Made by a program: the position numbers and the translations under genes
Notes under the pieces: model-generated
What the model saw: the letters and a program-made list of their open reading frames with translations, nothing else
Told to the model about the DNA's origin: nothing
Databases searched by the model: none
From: Gammaproteobacteria bacterium
GTDB taxonomy: Bacteria > Pseudomonadota > Gammaproteobacteria > Pseudomonadales > Alcanivoracaceae
Assembly (NCBI GenBank): GCA_018067045.1
Contig: JAGPVL010000013.1
Coordinates: 1-42,222, forward strand
Direction of reading: 5' to 3'
Length of the DNA: 42,222 nucleotides
Part shown: in pieces, positions 35,478 through 42,222 of the stretch
Position numbering within the stretch: the first letter of the stretch is position 1
Layout: the number at the start of each line of letters is the position of its first letter

Positions 35478-35792
35478 ATGGCTATGCATTCAGAACGCAA
35501 AGAAACTCGCTTGGTGGCGCGTGCATCCACCGAAGTGCAAGAGATCATACAGCGAGCAGCTGATTATTCGGGTGCAACCCTCTCCCAGTTTCTGATTCAG
35601 GCTGCGATGGAGAAGGCTAGGAACGTGATTGAGCGAACTCAAACATTACACCTATCAATGGCCGGGGCTGATGCGTTGTTTTCTGCTTTGGAGAACCCGC
35701 CGAAGGCCAATAAGAAATTGCTTAAAGCTGCGATGCATTACAAGGATAGTGTGAATGTCCCTAAGAATAGAAGAAATAACGCCGCAACATAA
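35478..35792 (+). CDS. TacA-type antitoxin (DUF1778, ribbon-helix-helix)
   Basis: A 104-residue DUF1778 protein. The N-terminal ribbon-helix-helix (ERKETRLVARASTEVQEIIQRAADYSGATLSQFLIQAA) should bind the operon promoter, and the C-terminal tail, rich in Lys and Asn, should wrap the toxin. The frame is open upstream through the large hairpin, but ATG 35478 gives the right domain start and follows GGAGAGTGG. It overlaps the GNAT toxin gene by 38 bases, normal for tacAT-type operons. It should neutralise the toxin and repress the operon. Confidence 0.9.
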   Translation: MAMHSERKETRLVARASTEVQEIIQRAADYSGATLSQFLIQAAMEKARNVIERTQTLHLSMAGADALFSALENPPKANKKLLKAAMHYKDSVNVPKNRRNNAAT

Positions 35793-36273
35793 TCGTAAAG
35801 CGTTTGATTGTGGCGTTACTGAGCTTAATGATTTCTTGCAAAAACAAGCTAGGCAGAAAGCCGCAAAGAATATTTGCAAAACATTTGTGGCTTGCCAAGT
35901 CTCTGCGCCGGAGACGATTATTGGATACCACACGCTAACAGGATACTCGGTGACAACCCCTCCAACACACCGAGATTATAAAAAATACCCACACCCTCTC
36001 AACGCTGTAAAGTTGGCACGGCTGGCTGTGGATCAATCGCAACAAGGGCAACGGTTAGGCGAACGCCTATTGATTAACGCGATTTGTCGAACTGTTATGG
36101 CTGCACAACAAGTCTCGGCCATAGGGCTTTTTGTCGATCCGATGACCCCAGAAGTCGTTCCCTTCTACGAGCAGTATGGATTTCTTCCGGCCAAACCTGA
36201 CGATCCTTCAAACCTTGAAATGTGGCTTCCTATTAAAACCTGCGTTGAAATCTCTAAGACTGTGGAATGTTGA
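35755..36273 (+). CDS. TacT-type GNAT toxin acting on aminoacyl-tRNA
   Basis: A 172-residue GNAT protein of the TacT/AtaT type, partner of the DUF1778 antitoxin. It shows the opening FDCGVTELNDFLQKQARQ, the strand VKLARLAVDQSQQGQRLGERLL with the acetyl-CoA loop (QGQRLG), and the PFYEQYGF motif with the conserved Tyr. Such toxins acetylate the amino group of charged tRNA and stop translation. All expected motifs are present, so it looks active. The overlap with the antitoxin gene is 38 bases. The charged-tRNA target is known for the family, not shown for this member. Confidence 0.92.
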   Translation: MSLRIEEITPQHNRKAFDCGVTELNDFLQKQARQKAAKNICKTFVACQVSAPETIIGYHTLTGYSVTTPPTHRDYKKYPHPLNAVKLARLAVDQSQQGQRLGERLLINAICRTVMAAQQVSAIGLFVDPMTPEVVPFYEQYGFLPAKPDDPSNLEMWLPIKTCVEISKTVEC

Positions 36274-36455
36274 ACCCTGTTCTAGCTGATCGCACTGAGA
36301 CTAAGTAAAAAGATCTATCCCATAATCTTTTGCGTAGCACTGCGTCGAAGGATTAATCAAGGAAAAAGCATGGTCAATGAACATTTCTATTGGCATAAAA
36401 TAACTGAGTAACTCAGCCGTTATATGAAACGACTATTCCAGGCGGATTACAGTCA

Positions 36456-39400
36456 ATGAGCATAGCAGGAATCCAATCAAATCGTGGCGACACCTATCAA
36501 ACCTTAGTTGCATTTGATTGGGCTCTTCTTGTCATTTCCAGTGATGAATATGAATGGATAGAAATTGATTCAATCACCTATCCGGTAGATGACGTGGTTA
36601 TTGGCCTAGCTAACGGGAATATAATTTGTTGTCAGTGCAAGAAGAATGAGCCCAATAACAAGAACTGGACGGTAGCCAGCCTAGGGGGAGAGCTAAAAAA
36701 GGCTGCAGAACTACTATCCAATCACAGCAATGCATTTGTGAGGTTTTACTCTCGAACTGCCTTTGGGGACTTGGCTTCACTTGGAGAGTATGCAAGCAGC
36801 TACTCAAGTGAAGAGGAATTTATTGATAATATTCCCCAAAAACATGCAGTCACCCGCGAGCACATTGCAGGAATTCTTGATGACGTGTACGGAGGGCTCT
36901 CCGTATTTCAATTTATTAAGCGAGTGGAATTCATCTGTACCGACTCACAAGATTCCATGGAGCAAAAGCTCAAGGAGAGATTGAAATTCCTCGTGGTGAA
37001 CGCGACAAGCGCATTTCAAGGCCTATGGCGAAAACTTGATGTTTTGGGGGGGCGCACCGGTAACGCTCCTGCAGAAGCTCCTGAATACAGGTTAAGCAAG
37101 CAAAACTTGGTGCAAACACTTCGTGATGCGGGCGCGCCTCTAGCTCCAGTCATCGACATTCAGAAGGTCAAGGCTTCGTTCCGTGACACATCGTGCATAG
37201 GGAGGGATTGGGCTAGAAAGATCTCTGGCCATGTGCTACCAACATCTACCGTACCAGATATTCTTTCAGCTATAGACGATGGCGCACGGTCCATTCTGAT
37301 AACAGGACTTCCTGGCGCAGGAAAGACCTGTGTAGCTCTTTCTATTCAGGAGGCGTTAGAAGCCCGTTCAAATTCAGCCTGCGACATTGAATCAATTTTC
37401 ATACAAGCTCGGGAGTTTGCCGACTTTTCAACATCTCAGGAAAGGGAGTCTCAGGGGTTATCCGCGCAATGGGTTGAGGAAGCAGGGCGTTTAGCCGATG
37501 AAATACGGCTAGTAGTCATTATTGATTCTTTGGATGTTCTATCCATCGCTAGGGAACATAAAGCTCTCACCTATTTTATTGCGCAAATTCAGCGCTTGTT
37601 ACTCCTCCCCAATATTACGGTAATCACCACCTGCAGAGACTTTGATCGCCGATATGATCGTCGTATTGCAGAAATGGAGTGGGGCTACGAGTTCCGCATT
37701 CCAGCGCTAAGCTGGGATGTAGATATTGCTCCTTTGCTCGGCAAGCTAGGAATTCCTACGGCCTCCATCGATGATGTAACACGCAGCCTCCTTAAAAATC
37801 CTCGTGAGCTTGCTCTATATGTTGAGCTAGCCCAGAGCGCAGGGAATTTTAGCGTTGTCACCAGCCAAGATCTTGCGCAGAAATTTATTGATATGGTGAT
37901 AATCAAGGACAGCGCTATTGGTCCATCGGGACTTCAAGCAGTTGAGACAATTGCCAATGAAATGCTTCTCTCGCGTAGCTTGTCCGTCCCCAAACAGCGT
38001 TTTATGGCAGGAAATGAGTCGCTAAGAGCACTTTGCAGTCACAATGTCTTCCAATATACCCATAGCGGGGATCTGACTCTTGGACATCAAACTCTTTTTG
38101 ATGTCTTCGTAATAAGTAGTGCGTTACGCCAAGGTATTACTTTAAATGATTTTATCTCTAGATTACCCCAGGTGCCTTTCGTTCGCCCAAGCATACGAAG
38201 CTTTGTTATGCACCTTGCTTCGGGCAGAAAATCCACACTAAGAAGACAAATACGGTCTGTTCTAGTTGGTGATTCAGCCTTTCATATACGTAGACTTGTA
38301 GTCGAAACATTTTCTGGCCTGCATCCAGAAGATGAAGATTGGCCTCTAGTTCGCGACCTGAGAAATAATTATAAGGATATGTTTCAGGCGATCTATACCC
38401 ACGCATCCTCTCCAGAATGGCATTTCTTTTTCTTGAAGCATCTCGTTCCAATACTGATCGAAAAGCATGATGCCGATGGCTTAATGACCCACGTACATAT
38501 GGTCTCGAAATGGCTAAACATTGACCCTAGGGGGGTAGTAAACTTTTGGGCAACAGCCCTGACTCTTGACTGCTTGAAAAATAGAAACTTAGCTATTCAG
38601 ATAGGGCATCACATAGATTCCATGGCCCCTGAAAATCTTCATATAGTATCCCCAATATTAAATGATCTCATCCTTTGCAATGATGAAAGCTATAACGGTG
38701 TCGGCGCAGTTATAGCGCGCTGTCTTGAGGTCGGCGTAGTGGATGACCAGATTTTATGGGCGTACATAGTAGCGCGTCTCAAAGAAAGCGATATATTGGA
38801 ATACAGGCTGGGAGATAAGCTGCGTTGTGGGCCGTATGAGTTTGGAGATAAAGAGGGCAGCTTTCTTATCCAAAGAATGCAGGAATCAGAATCCCTTCTT
38901 AATAACGCAATCGCTGCGATAGAAAGCTGGAGTGCCGCAGTTGCATCACGCTATATGGAAAGCGATAGCGAGTATTACAACCATTTCCTTGACGATACCT
39001 CATACGGGGCAGCCCACCGACAAGGTGACAGTATGCACGGAGACTCTATTAAAAATTTGATGACGGCTGTCGAAGACTCCATAAAAGCACACGCTAGCCG
39101 CCATTCGGGTTGGTGGGAAGCTAATAGAAATGGCCTAGCTGTTAGCAAAGAGCTTGCATTGAGATATTTTTGTGTTTCTGCATGCACTAATAACCCTGAA
39201 AACAACGTTTTAGTGGCGCAGTCGATGCTGCGTAATAGTTCTTTGCTAGGATCTAGTCTAACTTTTGAGATGGGATCCTTGATTAAGTCCGTGTTCAATC
39301 ACCTCTCAAGCGACGAGCAGGATTTTCTAATAGAGAGCGTGCTCAAGTTGTGGCAAGAAGACGAATATGACGATCGCTATCGAGGCCGTATATTACGCCA

Positions 39401-41030
39401 GCGTGCTGAATTGCTGACAACTATTCCATGCCATATGCGTCCTCATAATGCTCAGAGTATCATTGATTCGCTGCGTTCAAGAGATGGCGACCTGACCAGA
39501 GAGCCGCGCATAATGTCTCGCGGCGGAGTAGTCGCCGCCCCATTTCCTTTTGACGTTTTTATCCAATCAAGTGACTCGCATGTGATTCAGCTATTACATC
39601 ACTACGATGGGCATCAAAGCGATTTTGAGGATTTCTTGGTCGGAGGCGAAGATCAGGTGGCCTGGCAATTACGCGAGGCAGCCTCTAGGCAGCCAATGAG
39701 GTTTATTAGCCTTTTGGGCCGTCAATGGAGAAACATTCCCAAGGCTTTCCGATCAAGTATTATGGAGGGTGCATCCTCCTATATTAAATATACCGATGGA
39801 AACTGGAGCTATAACAACGAGCCTAAAGTATACGAGGACGTAGACACTCTAGTTCTGGCCGGACTGCTAATAGACGAGCTTGACCGACATTCATTTGTAT
39901 GGAGAAATACTCAACCTGGAGCAGACGTGATTCAGGCGTGCTCTTACGTTGTTAAGAATACGGATCTAGCTAAGCGACTTGTATATCATGCGTGGTCTTT
40001 TATATATACCCATGACGAGAGAGGCGACGAAACCTTAGAAAACGACACTCATGATCTAATTTCAAAAGCTATCAACATGCCGGCAGGCAAGGTTTCTGAA
40101 GCACTGCTGACACTTTCCAGCGGGCTGGATCGCGCAGGTGAAGAGCAGCCAGAGCTACTTATTCCTGCACTGCACTATTTTTCAAGTTTTGGCTCTAGAC
40201 CTATACAAGCCTTAATGCTCCATCGCCTGCCAAAAGTTCAAGCCAAACGACCTGAATTTGGATGGGATCTTTTCGAGAGAATAATGTCAGCGGAAGATCC
40301 TCTGTGGAGCTCGGCAGAGCAATGTTTGTATCATTCTTACAATACCAATTTTGATCGCGTTAATCGGCTACTGGATAGAATCAAGGCAGGAGGGAAGCCG
40401 GAAGACCTTGGGACGTGGGGGCGAATCATGGCACTTTCCGCATTGTCACGCCATATAGACGCGTCAGATTTACTAGCCCAGTTTTCCTCATTAGATTCCG
40501 ACAAAGCCTGGGAAGGCGGCGCCACCGTTTGGTCCCACCCTAGCAATCTTATCGCTCATCGCAACATATGCCTTTTAGGCATTGAAGCAGGCCTAAATTC
40601 AAAACATGCTATAGTCGTAGCCCAATGTGTAACGAACATCTTTCTACATCGCTCTCCGATTATTCTACTTCCTTCAGAAATTACAAAGACCTTTTTTATG
40701 CGCCTTATGAAAGAGACACCATCCAAGCGGATCAGCGTCCATTCGTTTGGCGAATGGCTAAGTGCTGCATCTGAAGAAGATACTGACACTGCATTAGATG
40801 CAACTGAGGCCTATATGCGGTATATGAGTCACAGTGGAGAGCATGGCTTATATGACCACAAAGGTAGCTTGTCTCAATTATTAACTCGATTATTTGCGGA
40901 GGCAGAGGAGAGGGAAGAATCTGATGGCGGGCAATTCTTGCGGCGAGTCATCGCTATCCAAGATAAATTCTTAGGGCTTGGCGTAACCGGTATTTCTGAC
41001 TGGTTACGAGAGGCTGAAAGACAAGGTTAA
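36456..41030 (+). CDS. Avs-like nuclease-STAND NTPase defence protein (Cap4/DUF4297-like N-domain)
   Basis: A 1524-residue single protein. Residues 1-200 resemble the Cap4/DUF4297 dsDNA endonuclease: NRGDTYQTLVAFDWALL (9-25), then IEID (about 35-38), the acidic DD pair (45-46) and QCKK (60-63), a PD-(D/E)xK-type active site. A P-loop NTPase follows, with Walker A TGLPGAGKT (283-291), Walker B VVIIDSLD (353-360) and a TTCRDFD sensor (391-397), in the STAND manner. From about residue 550 to the end it appears to be alpha-helical repeats, a likely target-sensing region. AGGCGGA at 36440-36446 supports ATG 36456. It sits alone between a toxin-antitoxin pair and mobile-element genes. An anti-phage sensor that cuts DNA when triggered is inferred from architecture. 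Confidence 0.75.
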   Translation: MSIAGIQSNRGDTYQTLVAFDWALLVISSDEYEWIEIDSITYPVDDVVIGLANGNIICCQCKKNEPNNKNWTVASLGGELKKAAELLSNHSNAFVRFYSRTAFGDLASLGEYASSYSSEEEFIDNIPQKHAVTREHIAGILDDVYGGLSVFQFIKRVEFICTDSQDSMEQKLKERLKFLVVNATSAFQGLWRKLDVLGGRTGNAPAEAPEYRLSKQNLVQTLRDAGAPLAPVIDIQKVKASFRDTSCIGRDWARKISGHVLPTSTVPDILSAIDDGARSILITGLPGAGKTCVALSIQEALEARSNSACDIESIFIQAREFADFSTSQERESQGLSAQWVEEAGRLADEIRLVVIIDSLDVLSIAREHKALTYFIAQIQRLLLLPNITVITTCRDFDRRYDRRIAEMEWGYEFRIPALSWDVDIAPLLGKLGIPTASIDDVTRSLLKNPRELALYVELAQSAGNFSVVTSQDLAQKFIDMVIIKDSAIGPSGLQAVETIANEMLLSRSLSVPKQRFMAGNESLRALCSHNVFQYTHSGDLTLGHQTLFDVFVISSALRQGITLNDFISRLPQVPFVRPSIRSFVMHLASGRKSTLRRQIRSVLVGDSAFHIRRLVVETFSGLHPEDEDWPLVRDLRNNYKDMFQAIYTHASSPEWHFFFLKHLVPILIEKHDADGLMTHVHMVSKWLNIDPRGVVNFWATALTLDCLKNRNLAIQIGHHIDSMAPENLHIVSPILNDLILCNDESYNGVGAVIARCLEVGVVDDQILWAYIVARLKESDILEYRLGDKLRCGPYEFGDKEGSFLIQRMQESESLLNNAIAAIESWSAAVASRYMESDSEYYNHFLDDTSYGAAHRQGDSMHGDSIKNLMTAVEDSIKAHASRHSGWWEANRNGLAVSKELALRYFCVSACTNNPENNVLVAQSMLRNSSLLGSSLTFEMGSLIKSVFNHLSSDEQDFLIESVLKLWQEDEYDDRYRGRILRQRAELLTTIPCHMRPHNAQSIIDSLRSRDGDLTREPRIMSRGGVVAAPFPFDVFIQSSDSHVIQLLHHYDGHQSDFEDFLVGGEDQVAWQLREAASRQPMRFISLLGRQWRNIPKAFRSSIMEGASSYIKYTDGNWSYNNEPKVYEDVDTLVLAGLLIDELDRHSFVWRNTQPGADVIQACSYVVKNTDLAKRLVYHAWSFIYTHDERGDETLENDTHDLISKAINMPAGKVSEALLTLSSGLDRAGEEQPELLIPALHYFSSFGSRPIQALMLHRLPKVQAKRPEFGWDLFERIMSAEDPLWSSAEQCLYHSYNTNFDRVNRLLDRIKAGGKPEDLGTWGRIMALSALSRHIDASDLLAQFSSLDSDKAWEGGATVWSHPSNLIAHRNICLLGIEAGLNSKHAIVVAQCVTNIFLHRSPIILLPSEITKTFFMRLMKETPSKRISVHSFGEWLSAASEEDTDTALDATEAYMRYMSHSGEHGLYDHKGSLSQLLTRLFAEAEEREESDGGQFLRRVIAIQDKFLGLGVTGISDWLREAERQG

Positions 41031-41117
41031 AATATCAAGAGTGGTGGCCACAGCTTTAAGTTGGAGGCATGAAGAGCAAAAAGACATATTCATAACATAC
41101 TCTAACCTCTGAAGAAT

Positions 41118-41135
41118 GCGCATCTTGAGATGCGC
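41118..41135. repeat. Hairpin downstream of the large defence gene
   Basis: GCGCATC-TTGA-GATGCGC with adjacent T/A pair, about 90 bases after the stop of the nuclease-NTPase gene. It may end its transcript, but lacks a T-run. Confidence 0.4.
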
Positions 41136-41262
41136 CCTCGATCCATCTACGCCCGCATCTTATATGACATTTATACTATGTAACGGATAACATCACATAG
41201 AAGACATAAAGCGCCAAACACTTCGGGCCCCAAATTAGAACCCTGTTAAGGAGAGACTTCCC

Positions 41263-41547
41263 GTGACCAAGCCAGCGCAATCAGAGACGTACTCAAGCGT
41301 GTGGGATGCGATTTGCGACACCCCCGAGGAGGCCGATCTCCTTAAGCTTCGCAGCGACCTCATGATAAGAATCCAAGAAAATATCAAGGAAGACGAGCGG
41401 CATGGAGTTTCGCGTAATAAGTCGTTAGGCCTCACGCAGGCAAGAACAGCAGAACTCACTGCAGGAATGGTTGGTGGATTTGATCTGGAGTCTCTAGTTG
41501 CAATAGCAACAAGGCTAGGCATGAAGGTGTCGTTTAAAGTGACATGA
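41263..41547 (+). CDS. Orphan XRE-family HTH protein (HigA2-like antitoxin type)
   Basis: A 94-residue protein resembling the small XRE antitoxins of COG5606: LRSDLMIRIQENI, then a HTH-like region ending LGLTQARTAELTAG, and the family tail DLESLVAIATRLGMKVSF. The first HTH helix is poorly conserved (SRNKS where QxEAA is usual). GTG 41263 follows AAGGAGAG at 41248-41255. The usual RelE/Gp49-like toxin gene is not found on either side, so it is an orphan. It may regulate the defence gene upstream or the small gene after it. Confidence 0.75.
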   Translation: MTKPAQSETYSSVWDAICDTPEEADLLKLRSDLMIRIQENIKEDERHGVSRNKSLGLTQARTAELTAGMVGGFDLESLVAIATRLGMKVSFKVT

Positions 41548-41604
41548 AAACGTAGTTTTGTCCGTAGAAATCTCGACCTCATTCACTACTCAGCGTGAAA
41601 AGTT

Positions 41605-41775
41605 ATGGCTAAAAAAGATATAACGATGAGTTGGGAAAAATTCATCAAACAACAAAAGAAAGAAGACGTTCCCGATGATTTTCTCTCGCCAAAGGATCGC
41701 AATCAAGGATCACATGATCGTGACCCTTTCGAAGACCTAGATTCGCCTGAGGGCGATCGTCATGAGGAAGACTGA
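41605..41775 (+). CDS. Small acidic protein of unknown function (56 residues)
   Basis: A 56-residue frame starting MAKKDITMSWEKFIKQQKK and ending in a run rich in Asp, Glu, His and Arg. It lies 57 bases after the XRE gene and its 3' end overlaps the convergent TnpC-like gene by 16 bases. I do not recognise it. The basic start and acidic tail resemble small partner proteins next to integrase modules or antitoxins, but this is weak. It has no clear Shine-Dalgarno beyond GTGAAAAG. Confidence 0.45.
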   Translation: MAKKDITMSWEKFIKQQKKEDVPDDFLSPKDRNQGSHDRDPFEDLDSPEGDRHEED

Positions 41776-42194
41776 GTGCGTGCTTGAATCCAGTTTTGCC
41801 TGAAGTGCTCCGCATTCCCTCGCTCTTTCTCTAAGGACTGTTTCAGTCTGGCATTTTCGTGACGAACAACTCCGAGCTCTTTCTTTAAGCGTTCAATTTT
41901 GTTCCGAAGCAACGCCTCAACGTGACGCGACTCCTCCGGTGTTCGCGCAGGTACCGTTACGCCGTCAATCTGGGCAGCGGCCGATCTATCATCTTCTCGG
42001 ATACTCGATATGGCATCCTTGAAGTTGTTATAAAGATACTGACGACTTACCCCTGCTAAAGTCGCTATTGCTTTGAAGGTAATGGTTTCGTTGCGCTCCT
42101 TAAGGCTATGAATTGCATTTTCGACATCTCTGCGCTTCTTGAGACTGCGCTGCTCCCTAGCATGCCTAACCCCGTCTAAGTTATCATCGCTCAT
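41760..42194 (-). CDS. DUF6262/TnpC-like protein of Tn554-type integrase modules
   Basis: A 144-residue protein in two parts: an HTH-like N-terminus (TFKAIATLAGVSRQYLYNNF, about 39-58) and a long C-terminal coiled coil (about 88-140, RNKIERLKKELGVVRHENAR and onward). This fits DUF6262/TnpC, the third product of Tn554-like elements, encoded directly after the paired tyrosine recombinases TnpA and TnpB. On the minus strand a frame running in from 42220 ends in TGA overlapping this ATG, as expected for a coupled upstream tnpB. TnpC influences transposition and its orientation in Tn554. The recombinases are outside the window. Confidence 0.72.
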   Translation of the reverse strand: MSDDNLDGVRHAREQRSLKKRRDVENAIHSLKERNETITFKAIATLAGVSRQYLYNNFKDAISSIREDDRSAAAQIDGVTVPARTPEESRHVEALLRNKIERLKKELGVVRHENARLKQSLEKERGNAEHFRQNWIQARTQSSS

Positions 42195-42222
42195 GAATCT
42201 ATCCCGAGAGAAAGCTGTTTGC

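Larger units (their letters stand above)
35355..42222. mobile_element. Probable accessory/defence island (right end open)
   Basis: This stretch groups a toxin-antitoxin pair, a very large nuclease-NTPase protein, an orphan XRE protein and a TnpC-like protein of Tn554-type integrase modules, all in more A+T-rich sequence than the genes to the left. The left boundary is a guess near the 57-base hairpin; the right end and the integrases would lie beyond the window. No flanking direct repeat can be shown here. Confidence 0.5.

Overview
The window looks like the chromosome of a gammaproteobacterium, most likely in or near the Pseudomonadales (Spongiibacteraceae or relatives are plausible, but this is inference). 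Supporting signs are RlmJ, the divergent ppsR/ppsA pair, a WecE-type transaminase, a TMEM68-like acyltransferase, an FMN-glutamate-synthase homologue, and scattered REP-like palindromes of the Pseudomonas style. No rRNA, tRNA or CRISPR array was seen.

Region 1 (1-7600) is one side of a surface-sugar modification cluster. On the plus strand are a 2-oxoglutarate hydroxylase-like protein, a flippase-like membrane protein, two KAS III enzymes flanking a small acyl carrier protein, a ketoreductase and a GNAT acyltransferase. Convergent to them lie a sugar epimerase and a WecE-like dTDP-4-amino-sugar transaminase. The content suggests synthesis of a short 3-hydroxyacyl group on an ACP and its transfer to the amino group of a dTDP-4-amino-4,6-dideoxyhexose, as in viosamine-type flagellin or O-antigen sugars. 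The cluster continues off the left edge.

Region 2 (7600-34806) is mostly housekeeping: PEP synthase with its regulatory kinase/phosphotransferase, a Rieske protein, a lytic transglycosylase, an FMN glutamate-synthase-like protein, glutathione reductase, and a ParA/DUF1232/DUF805 operon. It continues with a PhaC-like enzyme, two hotdog thioesterases, a di-iron ferritin-fold oxidase, an OmpA lipoprotein, an acyltransferase, GlpD, RlmJ, a MerR-regulated metal efflux permease, a CPA1 antiporter, a Bcr/CflA exporter and a large secreted metallohydrolase. Four intergenic spacers carry REP-like palindromes. One of these contains a 69-base telomere-like GGGTTT hexamer tract with 12 G-triplets.

Region 3 (about 35150-42222) is an accessory and probable defence island, visibly richer in A+T. 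It opens with a near-perfect 57-base hairpin, followed by a TacA/TacT-type toxin-antitoxin pair. Next is a 1524-residue protein with an N-terminal Cap4/DUF4297-like nuclease region, a STAND-type P-loop NTPase and a long helical C-terminus, an Avs-like architecture and the best candidate for a novel defence system here. It ends with an orphan HigA2-like XRE protein, a 56-residue acidic protein and a minus-strand DUF6262/TnpC-like protein typical of Tn554-type integrase modules, which should continue off the right edge.
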